Assembly (NCBI RefSeq): GCF_003610465.1
Contig: NZ_RAQI01000003.1
Location: 434,001-498,000 of the forward strand
Length of the DNA: 64,000 bases
Source of the DNA: Xenorhabdus ehlersii
GTDB taxonomy: Bacteria > Pseudomonadota > Gammaproteobacteria > Enterobacterales > Enterobacteriaceae
Reading direction: 5' to 3'
Position numbers and translations under genes: made by a program. The notes beneath the pieces are model-generated. The model made no database searches and was not told the DNA's origin. It saw only the letters and a list, made by a program, of their open reading frames with translations. Below are positions 51,475 to 60,715 of this stretch, piece after piece (position 1 is the stretch's first letter; each line of letters begins with the position of its first letter).

Positions 51475-52542
51475 ATGAAGCGATTTTTAACTGTTATCGG
51501 CATGTTCTTGATTGGCATGTTGTCGTTAAGTGGATTGACTAATATCGCCCATGCTATCGAGTATCCATTGCCTCCTGCTAATAGCCGTCTGATTGGCAAA
51601 AATTCTACCTATATTGTGCCCGATGACGGGCGCCCGTTAGAATCCATTGCAGCCAAATACCAAATAGGATTACTGGCGATGTTGGAAGCAAATCCTGGTG
51701 TTGACCCTTATTTACCTAAATCTGGCACGGAGTTAATTATTCCATCACAGATGCTGCTTCCAGACACTGTTCGTCAAGGAATTATTATCAATCTGGCCGA
51801 ACTTAGGCTCTATTATTACCCTGAGGGGAAAAATTATGTTGTTGTGTACCCTATTGGAATAGGTCAACTTGGGCGCAACACGCCGACTATGACAACGTCA
51901 GTCAGCCAATTGATTAAGAACCCGACATGGACACCAACCGTTAATATTCGTAAGGATTATGCTAGTCGGGGAATTATTTTGCCTGCCGTAATACCCGCAG
52001 GTCCAGATAATCCAATGGGGGATTTTGCCCTACGTTTGGCCGCTGGGCGTGGCGAATATTTAATCCATGGTACAAATGCAAATTTTGGCATTGGTATGCG
52101 TGTCAGTTCAGGATGTATTCGTTTGCGACCTGATGATATCGAAGCTCTGTTTCAGACTGTTCCACGAGGAACGCGTGTCCAAGTCATTAATGAGCCGGTG
52201 AAATATGCCACAGAGCCAGATGGTAAGCGCTATGTGGAAGTTCATCAGCCGCTTTCTAATAAAGAGACAGATGATCCACAAACAATGCCTATCCCACGTT
52301 CTGAAGGCTTAGTGAAGTTCATTAATAATCGTGAAACAGATGAATTCCGTGTTGATCAAGGCATTATTCGTCGTTCAGGAATGCCAGTACAGGTGAATAC
52401 AGGGCTGGCTACCAATAGCCAAGCGGAAAAGGCGATGTTAAGGCCAATTGAAGATAGGGAAGAAACGGCCGACCCCGAAATTAAACCAGCTAAGATACCG
52501 CCATTACATCAACCTGGGCCAATTTATCAACCTGAAACCTAA
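51475..52542 (+). CDS. ldtE: L,D-transpeptidase LdtE (YnhG)
   Basis: 355 residues: signal peptide ending near AHAIEYPLPP, a LysM domain (TYIVPDDGRPLESIAAKYQ) and a YkuD domain with catalytic HGTNANFGIGMRVSSGCIRL. It shares YPLPPANSRLIGKN and NLAELRLYYYPEGKN with E. coli YnhG. LdtE forms 3-3 mDAP cross-links in peptidoglycan. The C-terminal tail is longer and Pro-rich. It is divergent in function from, but next to, lpp as in E. coli; the genes converge. Confidence 0.93.
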   Translation: MKRFLTVIGMFLIGMLSLSGLTNIAHAIEYPLPPANSRLIGKNSTYIVPDDGRPLESIAAKYQIGLLAMLEANPGVDPYLPKSGTELIIPSQMLLPDTVRQGIIINLAELRLYYYPEGKNYVVVYPIGIGQLGRNTPTMTTSVSQLIKNPTWTPTVNIRKDYASRGIILPAVIPAGPDNPMGDFALRLAAGRGEYLIHGTNANFGIGMRVSSGCIRLRPDDIEALFQTVPRGTRVQVINEPVKYATEPDGKRYVEVHQPLSNKETDDPQTMPIPRSEGLVKFINNRETDEFRVDQGIIRRSGMPVQVNTGLATNSQAEKAMLRPIEDREETADPEIKPAKIPPLHQPGPIYQPET

Positions 52543-52564
52543 GAAATTGAGAAATATAGGGTGG

Positions 52565-52603
52565 TAAGCAAAAATAGAAATGGCGTACCACTGTACGCCA
52601 TTT
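52565..52603 (-). terminator. Rho-independent terminator of lpp
   Basis: AAATGGCGTAC (52578-52588) and GTACGCCATTT (52593-52603) form an 11-bp stem. On the minus strand it is followed by CTATTTTTGC. It lies 30 bases after the lpp stop and may also end ldtE transcription. Confidence 0.85.
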
Positions 52604-52632
52604 GTTATCAACAATTTTACCTACTATAAAGA

Positions 52633-52869
52633 TTATTTCTTGTATGAACGAACTTGGTTATCAAGGCGCTGATTCGCGCGAGCAGCTTCGTCTCTGGCTG
52701 ATTGTACATCAGAACGAATAGAACTGAGATCACTGCTCAACTGGTCAACTTTAGAACCGAGTGTTTGAACCTGAGAGGCGAGTTGTTCAACTTTAGTTGC
52801 GCTTGAGCAACCCGCTAACAGAGTAGAAGCCAGAATTACTGCACCAAATACAACTTTAGTACGATTCAT
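52633..52869 (-). CDS. lpp: Major outer membrane lipoprotein Lpp (Braun lipoprotein)
   Basis: 78 residues from the ATG at 52869, with GAGGG before it; the GTG just upstream is rejected. The signal peptide ends in lipobox LLAGC. The mature protein is a heptad-repeat coiled coil ([30 protein letters not shown]) ending in SYKK, whose terminal Lys is linked to peptidoglycan. It trimerises and ties the outer membrane to the wall. Its length is the same as in E. coli. Confidence 0.98.
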   Translation of the reverse strand: MNRTKVVFGAVILASTLLAGCSSATKVEQLASQVQTLGSKVDQLSSDLSSIRSDVQSARDEAARANQRLDNQVRSYKK

Positions 52870-52895
52870 CACATTACCCTCTAGATTAAGTTAAT

Positions 52896-52942
52896 CTCCA
52901 AGTAGCCATCTAAGTATTACACAAACTATTTTAGAAAGAGAA
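52896..52942 (-). promoter_or_regulatory. lpp promoter and conserved 5' UTR
   Basis: The minus strand has a -10 TAATACT at 52913-52919 in the context TTGTGTAATACTT. A leader containing TGGAGATTAACTTAATCTAG then runs to GAGGG, almost the same as the E. coli lpp promoter and leader. The -35 lies in AT-rich sequence near 52938 and is less clear. Confidence 0.78.
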
Positions 52943-53189
52943 TAAATTTTTGCTACGAAAAAAATTCAGCATAAACAAAGTGTGACTTATTTGTTTAATT
53001 ATTTTGATAATAAAAGGATAATTGAATCAATATTGTTAAATCAACATGAATTATTGTTATATAAGAGATCAGCAGATATAAACATAATTGAGTGAAAATA
53101 GTAAAATATTCTTGTATTGAACAGCATTTTGAAAGAAGAATATTAATTTGTAAAGTTCACTATGATGATGGTGTGCTATAGAAATATAA
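52943..53189. other. AT-rich intergenic region between lpp and pykF terminator
   Basis: AT-rich DNA with no supported reading frame or RNA. It probably contains upstream AT-rich promoter elements for lpp, which is one of the most strongly transcribed genes. Confidence 0.5.
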
Positions 53190-53222
53190 AAAGCCCAATC
53201 TGCATAATACAAATATGGGCTT
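53186..53222 (-). terminator. Rho-independent terminator of pykF
   Basis: On the minus strand AAGCCCAT (from 53222) pairs with ATTGGGCTT (to 53190), enclosing an AT-rich loop, followed by TTTATAT. It lies 58 bases after the pykF stop. Confidence 0.72.
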
Positions 53223-53279
53223 CTTTATGATCCTGGTACTGCCCAAGTTTAGACAGCGCTGTTGTTTAGCTTATTAAGC

Positions 53280-54689
53280 TTATAGCACGTGAACAGAGGA
53301 AGTGTTTGTGGTGCCACTTGGCACTAATGCACCGGAAACCATGACAACGATATCCCCTTTGTGTGCCATACCACTTGCCAATGCAGCTTCTTTACCAATA
53401 CGATAAAAATCATCGGTAGAGGCGATTTCTTTGACAATCTGAGTGGAAACACCTTTGACCAACAGCAATTGACGAGCAGTGATTTCATTCGTTGTCAACG
53501 CAAGGATTGAGGCATTAGGGAAATATTTGCGGATAGATCTTGCAGACTTACCACCATATGTTGCCACGACAATTAATGGCGCTTCCAATTTTTCTGCAAT
53601 TTCAACCGCACCACGGCACACTGCTTCGGTAACACGCAGCTTCTGAGTTCTGGTATGCTCAATTTTGCTGCCCATAACGCGATCTGTACGTTCACAGATT
53701 GTTGCCATGATGGAAACAGCTTCAACAGGGTATTTTCCTTTCGCACTTTCACCAGAAAGCATTACCGCATCGGTACCATCTAAAATAGCGTTAGCAACGT
53801 CGCCGGCTTCAGCGCGGGTAGGGCGTGGGTTTTTGATCATTGAATCCAGCATCTGGGTGGCAGTGATAACAACCTTACGAGCTGCATTACATTTTTCGAT
53901 CATCATTTTTTGCGCGAAGATAACTTCTTCTACCGGGATTTCAACACCCAGATCGCCACGAGCAACCATGATGCCGTCAGACGCTTCGAGAATTTCATCG
54001 AAGTTATTCAAGCCTTCCTGATTTTCGATTTTGGAAATGATTTGGATGTGTTCGCCACCATGAGCTTTCAGGTGCTCACGGATCTCCAGTACATCTGAAC
54101 GTTTACGGATAAAAGATGCTGCAACGAAATCCACGCCTTGCTCACAACCGAAGATCAAATCCTGTTTATCTTTTTCTGCCAGTGCAGGCAGGTTGATAGA
54201 AACATTTGGCAGGTTAACGCCTTTGTTTTCACCCAAATCACCGTTATTCAATACCTTACAGATGACTTCAGTCGCGGTAGTTTCTTTAACTGTCATGGCG
54301 ATCAAACCATCATCAACCAATATAGTGTTTCCTGGTTTCAGATCTTCTGGCAGACCGACATAAGTCACAGCGACACACTCTCGATTGCCAATAACAGATT
54401 TATCTGTTGTAAAGGTGAAGGTTTGACCCGCTGTAAGGGAGACGTCATTGCCATCTTCCAGCTTCATGGTACGGATTTCAGGACCCTTAGTATCCAATAA
54501 GATGGCGGCTTTTTTGCCAGTTTTTGCTACGACCGCGCGAATGTTTTTAATGCGTTGGCCATGCTCTTCGTAGTCACCGTGAGAAAAGTTCAGGCGCATC
54601 ACATTCATACCAGCATTAAGCAGTTCGGTCAATTTCTCTTCGGATTCTGTTTTTGGCCCGATAGTACAAACAATTTTGGTTTTTTTCAT
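53280..54689 (-). CDS. pykF: Pyruvate kinase I
   Basis: 469 residues. It starts [20 protein letters not shown], with [11 protein letters not shown], the active-site block [17 protein letters not shown], the signature region [17 protein letters not shown] and [45 protein letters not shown], then the C-terminal effector domain. It converts PEP and ADP to pyruvate and ATP; PykF-type enzymes are activated by fructose 1,6-bisphosphate. A Cra site lies upstream. The gene lies beside lpp as in E. coli. Confidence 0.97.
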   Translation of the reverse strand: MKKTKIVCTIGPKTESEEKLTELLNAGMNVMRLNFSHGDYEEHGQRIKNIRAVVAKTGKKAAILLDTKGPEIRTMKLEDGNDVSLTAGQTFTFTTDKSVIGNRECVAVTYVGLPEDLKPGNTILVDDGLIAMTVKETTATEVICKVLNNGDLGENKGVNLPNVSINLPALAEKDKQDLIFGCEQGVDFVAASFIRKRSDVLEIREHLKAHGGEHIQIISKIENQEGLNNFDEILEASDGIMVARGDLGVEIPVEEVIFAQKMMIEKCNAARKVVITATQMLDSMIKNPRPTRAEAGDVANAILDGTDAVMLSGESAKGKYPVEAVSIMATICERTDRVMGSKIEHTRTQKLRVTEAVCRGAVEIAEKLEAPLIVVATYGGKSARSIRKYFPNASILALTTNEITARQLLLVKGVSTQIVKEIASTDDFYRIGKEAALASGMAHKGDIVVMVSGALVPSGTTNTSSVHVL

Positions 54690-55208
54690 GACAATCTATC
54701 TACTGATTTTAATGGATTAAAAGAGAGAATCGCTGGCCATTCACATTTATGCCCGCATCATCAGGTGTTTTGAGTTGCGCAACATAGTGAAAAACGGATA
54801 GCAATAGAAAGTGAATAGTAGTAAGAGTCAAATGGTTTTTCAGCGTGAAGTTCGGTATGTGCAGATATACGGATTTAGTTCGACTAATCATCTGTAATTT
54901 TTTCTGGATTCGGTAAATTAATTAGCTGAAACCATTCAACTTATGACATAGGCGTATTATAGAGACTAATTTCTGTGAAATGAATCAAAAAATAGCTTTT
55001 GAAAGGATTTCCATACAGAAAAGAGGAGATAGCCATGGTTCATAATGAAAGAAATCAGAGAGTTGTTGCGCAAATAAAATAAAATTGAGTTTTTAATACA
55101 CAAGTAGATTGGACAACAATCTAGTTCATGAGTACAAGAGGATATTGGAATGAAAAAATTGGGAAAAGGTAACTAGTATAAGAAAGGTGTGAAGTGATGA
55201 ATTAGATA
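54690..55208. other. Intergenic region upstream of pykF
   Basis: 519 bp between the pykF start and the first tRNA gene. It holds the Cra site at 54925 and presumably the pykF promoter between it and 54690. A 60-codon minus-strand frame (54709-54891) has no ribosome site and is not supported. A 15-codon plus-strand frame at 55035-55082 has a good AAGAGGAG but no known counterpart. Confidence 0.55.
54925..54938 (+). promoter_or_regulatory. Cra (FruR) site upstream of pykF
   Basis: GCTGAAACCATTCA fits the Cra consensus RSTGAAWCSNTHHW at all positions. E. coli Cra represses pykF through a similar site. It is 236 bases upstream of the start codon, which suggests a long leader or distal promoter. 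Confidence 0.72.
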
Positions 55209-55285
55209 TGGTGCGTCCGAGTGGACTCGAACCACCGACCCCCACCATGTCAAGGTGGTGCTCTAACCAACTGAGCTACGGACGC
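55209..55285 (-). tRNA. valW: tRNA-Val (anticodon GAC)
   Basis: Minus-strand 77-nt tRNA including encoded CCA. Acceptor GCGTCCG pairs with CGGACGC; the D arm has AGCTCAGTTGGTTAGAGC; the anticodon stem-loop CCACCTTGACATGGTGG has GAC; the T arm contains GGTTCGAGTCC. It is identical in sequence to the second copy at 55320. In E. coli the valV-valW pair lies in the same place between pykF and mdtK. Which copy carries which name is arbitrary. Confidence 0.97.
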
Positions 55286-55319
55286 ACATCAAGATTCTAT
55301 TTTCTGTCAACCGGATATT

Positions 55320-55396
55320 TGGTGCGTCCGAGTGGACTCGAACCACCGACCCCCACCATGTCAAGGTGGTGCTCTAACCAACTGAGCTACGGACGC
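55320..55396 (-). tRNA. valV: tRNA-Val (anticodon GAC)
   Basis: Minus-strand 77-nt tRNA including encoded CCA, the same sequence as the copy at 55209-55285 and separated from it by 34 bases. This is the promoter-proximal copy. The two are probably processed from one transcript. Confidence 0.97.
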
Positions 55397-55429
55397 AATC
55401 TAAATTTCTGTGGCTGACAACGGGGACGA

Positions 55430-55458
55430 ATATTAACGAGCACTGAGCCTTCTGGCAA
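55430..55458 (-). promoter_or_regulatory. Promoter of the tRNA-Val pair
   Basis: On the minus strand TTGCCA (55453-55458), a 17-base spacer and TAATAT (55430-55435) form a near-consensus sigma70 promoter. It is followed by the GC-rich discriminator TCGTCCCCG, typical of stringently controlled stable RNA promoters. It lies about 34 bases before the mature 5' end. Confidence 0.75.
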
Positions 55459-55556
55459 GGGGAAAAATGCAAATTCTTGTTCAACTGCTCGCATTTACAT
55501 CTTTTAGCATGAATTCGCAGCTTTTTCCCCTTGTGTTGGTAACTTAATATACTGAA

Positions 55557-56930
55557 TTAACGAGTAGAACGTTTCAGAACATAATGGGCTGGCTGTTTTT
55601 GTGTCCATAAAATACGGTAACCCATCATGAATGCTGATGCGGTTAAACCGATAATAAACCCAATCCAGAAACCCTGTGGTCCCATCGGCTTAGTTACATA
55701 ATCAGTCAATGCCAGAATATAGCCACTAGGTAGTCCTAAGAGCCAATAAGCAATAAAAGTGATAAAGAAAATAGAACGTGTATCCTTGTACCCGCGCAAT
55801 ACTCCTGATCCAATGACCTGAATTGCATCAGAAAGTTGGTAAATAGCAGCAAACAGCATTAAGTGGGAGGCAAGAATAACGACCTCAGGGTTATCGTTGT
55901 ACATAAACGCAATGTGTTTGCTAAACAGTATCGTGAAGGTCGCTGTCATACAGGCAATAATTAAGCCAACAATAATACTCGTATATGCGGATACCTTAGC
56001 ACCTTCTGTTGATTGTTGGCCCAGGTTATAGCCAACGCGAATGGTGGCCGCTATCCCCAATGACAGTGGAAACATAAACATCATGGAGCTGAAGTTGAGT
56101 GATATCTGGTGCCCTGCAACGGCCACGACACCGAGTGGAGAGACCAACAACGAGACGACAGCAAACAGAGTAACCTCAAAAAACATCGCTAAAGCGATAG
56201 GCAGGCCAAGCAGTGCAATACGTTTTTGCGTATGCCATTCAGGTCCCACAAATTTGTTGAATGTTTGGATATCTTTTTGAGAAGGAGAGTGCTTCACATA
56301 GGCAAATAGCAACAGGAACATAACCCAGTAAACGGTTGCCGTTGCAACACCACAACCGATACCACCTAATGCAGGCGCACCAAATTTACCGTAAATAAAA
56401 ATATAGTTAACGGGAATATTGACCAGTAGTCCGGCAAGGCCTATGACCATTGCTGGTTTGGTTTTCGATAACCCTTCACATTGACCACGTAAAACTTGAT
56501 AAAACAAATAACCTGGCGCTCCCCACATGATGGCATGGATAAATTCCGTGGCTTTTTGTGCCAATACAGGATCGACGTTATGTTGTGCTTCTATAACAAA
56601 TCGGCTGTTATACAGTATTGCGATGGTCAAGATAGAGAGGAAAGTTGCAAGCCAAAATCCTTGCTGAATTTGGCCTGCAACATTTTTTCTCTGACCAGAT
56701 CCATTCATGTGTGCCACGATTGGTGTCAAGGCGAGCAATAAACCTTGGCCAAACAGAATGGTTGGCAGCCAGATTGATGTACCAACAGCAACCGCTGACA
56801 TTTCAATAGCACCAGCTTTACCAGCCATGACGGTATCGACGAAACCCATCGCAGTTTGTGAAAACTGTGCGATGACGACAGGGATCCCTAAAGCGAGCAA
56901 ACTACGCGCTTCATTTAAATATTTCTGCAC
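55557..56930 (-). CDS. mdtK: MATE-family multidrug efflux protein MdtK (NorM type)
   Basis: 457 residues with twelve predicted helices. Conserved parts include [73 protein letters not shown] and [34 protein letters not shown]. It exports cationic drugs and fluoroquinolones in exchange for Na+ or H+. It is divergent from ribE across a 287-bp gap, as in E. coli. Confidence 0.96.
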   Translation of the reverse strand: MQKYLNEARSLLALGIPVVIAQFSQTAMGFVDTVMAGKAGAIEMSAVAVGTSIWLPTILFGQGLLLALTPIVAHMNGSGQRKNVAGQIQQGFWLATFLSILTIAILYNSRFVIEAQHNVDPVLAQKATEFIHAIMWGAPGYLFYQVLRGQCEGLSKTKPAMVIGLAGLLVNIPVNYIFIYGKFGAPALGGIGCGVATATVYWVMFLLLFAYVKHSPSQKDIQTFNKFVGPEWHTQKRIALLGLPIALAMFFEVTLFAVVSLLVSPLGVVAVAGHQISLNFSSMMFMFPLSLGIAATIRVGYNLGQQSTEGAKVSAYTSIIVGLIIACMTATFTILFSKHIAFMYNDNPEVVILASHLMLFAAIYQLSDAIQVIGSGVLRGYKDTRSIFFITFIAYWLLGLPSGYILALTDYVTKPMGPQGFWIGFIIGLTASAFMMGYRILWTQKQPAHYVLKRSTR

Positions 56931-57217
56931 GTACTACACCTTTTTTGATTGAAAATTAACGAGAAAAACAAGAAATATTTTTGCGAGCAAACGATGTTAA
57001 TGGAAAATATATCGCTTATAAGCTGTCATATTGTATAGGACTCATTTTATTAATCCAATCATTGCACGATGTTTATACTCAACATGATTGAAGCAACACT
57101 CAACTGAAACTAAACTCAACCAAAATAATGTATTAAACAAAATGGTATTTAAGTAATGTTTAAAAGTGGTGAGTGGGTTAAACTAATCCGCTAGATGAAA
57201 TTATTAAAGAGGTTCCC

Positions 57218-57862
57218 ATGTTTACAGGTATTGTTCAGGGAAAAGCACCGATAGTTGCTATTGATGAAAAAATGCATTTTCGGACCCATGTTGTTAAATT
57301 TCCGGCTGAATTATTACGCGGAATTGAAACGGGGGCTTCTGTTTCCCACAACGGTTGTTGTCTGACTGTAACTAAGATCGACGGTGATTTAATCAGTTTT
57401 GATTTAATGAAAGAAACATTGCGTCTGACCAACCTTGGCGAACTTAGGGTAGGTGATTTAGTTAATTTGGAAAGGGCTGCTAAATTTGGTGATGAAATTG
57501 GTGGGCATTTGATGTCCGGTCATGTTATTACAACAGCAGAAATTGCCAAGATCTTCACTTCTGAAAATAACCATGAAATATGGTTTCGAATTCACGATAA
57601 ACAGTTAATGAAATATATCCTGCATAAAGGATTTGTTGGTATTGACGGAATTAGCCTAACAATTGGAGATGTAGTCAATAATCGCTTCTGTGTTCATTTA
57701 ATTCCAGAAACATTGGAACGTACAACTTTGGGCAAAAAACGTCTCGGTGAAAAGGTTAATATTGAAATTGATCCACAAACCCAAGCGATTGTAGATACCG
57801 TTGAACGGATTCTGTCTCAGAAAGAACAAGAAAAATTATTGTCACAGACTGAAGAGCAATAA
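57218..57862 (+). CDS. ribE: Riboflavin synthase alpha subunit
   Basis: 214 residues with two lumazine-binding repeats: [16 protein letters not shown] with [27 protein letters not shown], and [14 protein letters not shown] with [35 protein letters not shown]. It dismutates two 6,7-dimethyl-8-ribityllumazine molecules to riboflavin. GAGG precedes the ATG. No FMN riboswitch was recognised in the 287 bp upstream, as expected for this copy in enterics. Confidence 0.97.
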   Translation: MFTGIVQGKAPIVAIDEKMHFRTHVVKFPAELLRGIETGASVSHNGCCLTVTKIDGDLISFDLMKETLRLTNLGELRVGDLVNLERAAKFGDEIGGHLMSGHVITTAEIAKIFTSENNHEIWFRIHDKQLMKYILHKGFVGIDGISLTIGDVVNNRFCVHLIPETLERTTLGKKRLGEKVNIEIDPQTQAIVDTVERILSQKEQEKLLSQTEEQ

Positions 57863-57884
57863 AAAATCTTTCTAGATTCGATAA

Positions 57885-57922
57885 AACACGAAAGCTACAG
57901 AAATACGATTTCTGTAGCTTCA
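57885..57922 (-). terminator. Terminator between convergent ribE and cfa
   Basis: A 13-bp stem AAGCTACAGAAAT (57892-57904) and ATTTCTGTAGCTT (57908-57920) with an ACG loop. On the minus strand it is followed by TCGTGTTTTATC, so it best serves cfa; it probably also stops ribE. Confidence 0.72.
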
Positions 57923-57941
57923 AGCATTCCGTTATGGGGAG

Positions 57942-59093
57942 CTATCTAGGTACTCTCAATCCTTTTTCAATGCCTCGCGGACTAAAGACTATCTGCCATA
58001 ACTGTATATCTCTTGCACGGAATGCACCTGCACAGGCGTTCAGGTAATAACTGAACATCCGTTTGAAGCGTGGGCTATAGTTATGCTCTATTTCATGCCA
58101 ACTGGCGATAAATCGCTCATACCATGCCATCAATGTCCGGTCATAATCAGCCCCAAAATTGTGCCAATCTTCCATGACAAACTTTCCGGTAGTTGCTTTG
58201 GCAATTTTGGCGATCGATGGTAAGCAGCCATTGGGAAAAATATATTTGCTGATCCATGCATCGGAACCTAATTTATCAATATTGGAACCGATGGTATGGA
58301 GAAGGAACAGACCATCAGGTTTTAAGTTCTTTTTCACTATATTGAAATAATTGTCATAATTTTTAGGGCCTACGTGCTCAAACATGCCGACAGATACAAC
58401 GCGATCAAACTGAAGGTCGAGGTTTCGGTAATCTTCAAGGATAATTTTTACATTTAGATCCTTGCAGTGTTCCTGTGCATACTTCTGTTGCTCGGCTGAA
58501 ATCGTTACCCCTGTAACAGATACACCGTAGTTTTCTGCCGCATAGGCAGCCAAACCTCCCCATCCACAACCGATATCCAATAAAGTCATGCCTGGGGACA
58601 ATTGTAGTTTTTCGCAAATCAGGCGCAGCTTATGGGATTGTGCTTCTTCTAGTGTGTTGGCATCTTTCCAATAACCGCAAGAATATTGCATGTGAGGATC
58701 AAGCATCCGGGTAAACAGGTCATTGCCTAAATTATAATGTTCCTCACCTACAATCCAGGCACGTTTGGGAGATTGTAAATTAAATATACGAGAGATAATT
58801 ATCTTGAAGATATCCTTGACATTTTTAGGAATACGATGTTCTAAACCTGCCCGTAATACTTTGTAAAAGAAAATATCAAGGCGATCACATTCCCACCAGC
58901 CATCCATATAACTCTCACCCAGACCCAAGGAGCCTTTTTTCAATACGCGTTTATAGAAGTCAGGATTTTTAATCCGTATGTCGAAAGGGCGCTTACCATT
59001 GATATCAATATCAGTTTCCTGAAGCAATTCATGGGCGATCCTATGCCAAGGATCAGTGATTATTTTTTTACCTTCAACGAAAGACGAACTCAT
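57942..59093 (-). CDS. cfa: Cyclopropane-fatty-acyl-phospholipid synthase
   Basis: 383 residues. The SAM-binding motif TLLDIGCGWGGLAAYAAENYGVSVTGVTIS, the upstream SCGYWKDANTLEEAQ and the downstream RVVSVGMFEHVGPKNYDNYF and GCLPSIAKI match E. coli Cfa (382 residues). It methylenates unsaturated acyl chains of membrane lipids on entry to stationary phase. Promoter elements in the 317-bp upstream region were not assigned. Confidence 0.97.
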   Translation of the reverse strand: MSSSFVEGKKIITDPWHRIAHELLQETDIDINGKRPFDIRIKNPDFYKRVLKKGSLGLGESYMDGWWECDRLDIFFYKVLRAGLEHRIPKNVKDIFKIIISRIFNLQSPKRAWIVGEEHYNLGNDLFTRMLDPHMQYSCGYWKDANTLEEAQSHKLRLICEKLQLSPGMTLLDIGCGWGGLAAYAAENYGVSVTGVTISAEQQKYAQEHCKDLNVKIILEDYRNLDLQFDRVVSVGMFEHVGPKNYDNYFNIVKKNLKPDGLFLLHTIGSNIDKLGSDAWISKYIFPNGCLPSIAKIAKATTGKFVMEDWHNFGADYDRTLMAWYERFIASWHEIEHNYSPRFKRMFSYYLNACAGAFRARDIQLWQIVFSPRGIEKGLRVPR

Positions 59094-59410
59094 ATACTCT
59101 CCAACATTTGTGTGATGGAATTTTGAGGTGTCACTTTGTAGCTGATTTTTATTATATAAAACCCCGAAGGTTTATTGGAAAATAATATAGAAATTGCATT
59201 GAAAAGCACATATTGCCTATTCATCCTGAAATTAAATAGAGCGTCAATGCTCTGAGAGACCTCAAATTCCGAGTTTTTAGAATAATGAATCCGTATGAGT
59301 ATATGAGTGAAATAGTATTTAAACAATCATCTAAAGGTCACATAATGGTGTAACCTTTAGATAATAATGTTCTTAACTATTATTTTTTTGGAGAATTATT
59401 GTATTCATGT
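59094..59410. other. Intergenic region between cfa and punC
   Basis: 317 bp. It holds the cfa promoter region and, at 59329-59362, a hairpin probably ending punC. A 78-codon minus frame starting at 59326 lacks support. Confidence 0.5.
59320..59362 (-). terminator. Hairpin downstream of punC
   Basis: Perfect 10-bp arms ATCTAAAGGT (59329-59338) and ACCTTTAGAT (59353-59362). On the minus strand GATTGTTTAAA follows. It lies about 50 bases after the punC stop. The T-tract is short, so efficiency is uncertain. Confidence 0.55.
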
Positions 59411-60592
59411 TTAGTGGTTTTTTTCAACACCTTGTTTTTGCAGCCAATAACCGACAGACATTGGAACAACCGTAAGCGCCATTGTTGTTGTCGTCGATAA
59501 AAGAGGGTATTCCATAAATACAGAGACGATCATACTCGCAACAAAACAGAGGCCCAATTGCAGGGCATTTTGTAATGCAGCCGCTTTACCACTATCCTGA
59601 GGATAAACAGACAGAGCATTTGCTACTGCAATTGGATAGGATGCACCATTCATTGCCGCCATCACACAAAAAGGAATAAGAATGGCTATAAATGAAGGTT
59701 CACTTAATATGGAAATCAAGCAAATAATGATCATGCTTACAGCATAGCCCACCAACAGAAATGGGAATACCGTTTCACTTTTTACTTTTTCCAGTAAGAT
59801 ACGGCAACCATACCCGCCAATCATAAATGCCAGAGTTTGGGGAATATAACTTAAGCCAATATCGGTAGGGTCATAACCCATATCTTTCAAAATTGTTGGT
59901 GAACCCGTTAGCCAGGCAAAAAAACCGGCACTGCAAGATGCATAGATCAATACATTTCCGTTAAAAACTGGGGAAGTTAATAACGTAAAGAAAGAAACTG
60001 CCTTTTTATCAGCGTGGGTTTCGATACTAGTACGCTTATTAGTCAGAAAAAATGTTGGTATTAACAGCAATATCGTTACGATCATTAAAACAAGGAAAAT
60101 GACTCTCCAACCATTATGTGTCAATAGCCATGCGCCCAACAAAGGAGCAAGAGCAGGGGAAAGAGCAACCAAAGGCATGATCATGGCAAAAACACGTTTG
60201 GTACGCTCTGCATCATATCTGTCGACGACTAAAGCCTGCCAAGTCACCGCAGCGGAACAAACGCCAACCGCTTGCATAAATCTCAATACCAATAACTGGA
60301 TCGGACCCGTTATCCAAAGCATACCTAAACAACTAATGGAAAACAGGGATAGGCCGATAATAAGAACAGGTTTTCTGCCTAAACGGTCAGACAATTGACC
60401 CCATAAAAGTTGTGCAAAAGCAAATCCGGCAAGAAAAATGCTAAGGCTCGCACTAATAGCATTAGTTGATGTACCTAATTCTGCTTTCATTGTATCAAAA
60501 GCGGGCAGATACATATCAATGGCCAGATAGCCTAACATGCTTAAACCCGCGAGATAAGACATAAATGGAATGGAGTTTTTATTTGTTGTCAT
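59411..60592 (-). CDS. punC: Purine nucleoside MFS transporter PunC (YdhC)
   Basis: 393 residues from the ATG at 60592; an earlier in-frame ATG at 60652 adds twenty residues not in E. coli YdhC, and neither has a strong ribosome site. It is a twelve-helix MFS protein of the Bcr/CflA group: GYLAIDMYLPAFDTMKAELG, LLWGQLSDRLGRKPVLIIGL and LRFMQAVGVCSAAVTWQALVVDRY. In E. coli PunC imports adenosine and related nucleosides and is activated by PunR. It is divergent from punR. Confidence 0.9.
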   Translation of the reverse strand: MTTNKNSIPFMSYLAGLSMLGYLAIDMYLPAFDTMKAELGTSTNAISASLSIFLAGFAFAQLLWGQLSDRLGRKPVLIIGLSLFSISCLGMLWITGPIQLLVLRFMQAVGVCSAAVTWQALVVDRYDAERTKRVFAMIMPLVALSPALAPLLGAWLLTHNGWRVIFLVLMIVTILLLIPTFFLTNKRTSIETHADKKAVSFFTLLTSPVFNGNVLIYASCSAGFFAWLTGSPTILKDMGYDPTDIGLSYIPQTLAFMIGGYGCRILLEKVKSETVFPFLLVGYAVSMIIICLISILSEPSFIAILIPFCVMAAMNGASYPIAVANALSVYPQDSGKAAALQNALQLGLCFVASMIVSVFMEYPLLSTTTTMALTVVPMSVGYWLQKQGVEKNH

Positions 60593-60715
60593 TGTGTTAA
60601 TAATCAGGTTTTGTAGTGGATAAGGAAATATTTGGCTTATTTTATATAGCATGATTTTTACTTGTGAAACGGTAATATTTGCACCATGTTGTGAAAAAAA
60701 TTGAAAGGAAGATAT

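Noticed and set aside
54709..54891. Minus-strand frame of 60 codons upstream of pykF
   Set aside because: No ribosome site; it covers the expected pykF leader/promoter region and the product shows no recognisable pattern.
55035..55082. 15-codon plus-strand frame with AAGAGGAG upstream
   Set aside because: Good ribosome site, but no promoter, no homologue that I know and no regulated gene downstream on the same strand; chance is likely.
55209..55396. Twin tRNA-Val genes as an integration site for a genomic island
   Set aside because: Both flanks are standard backbone genes in E. coli order, with no integrase or partial tRNA repeat.
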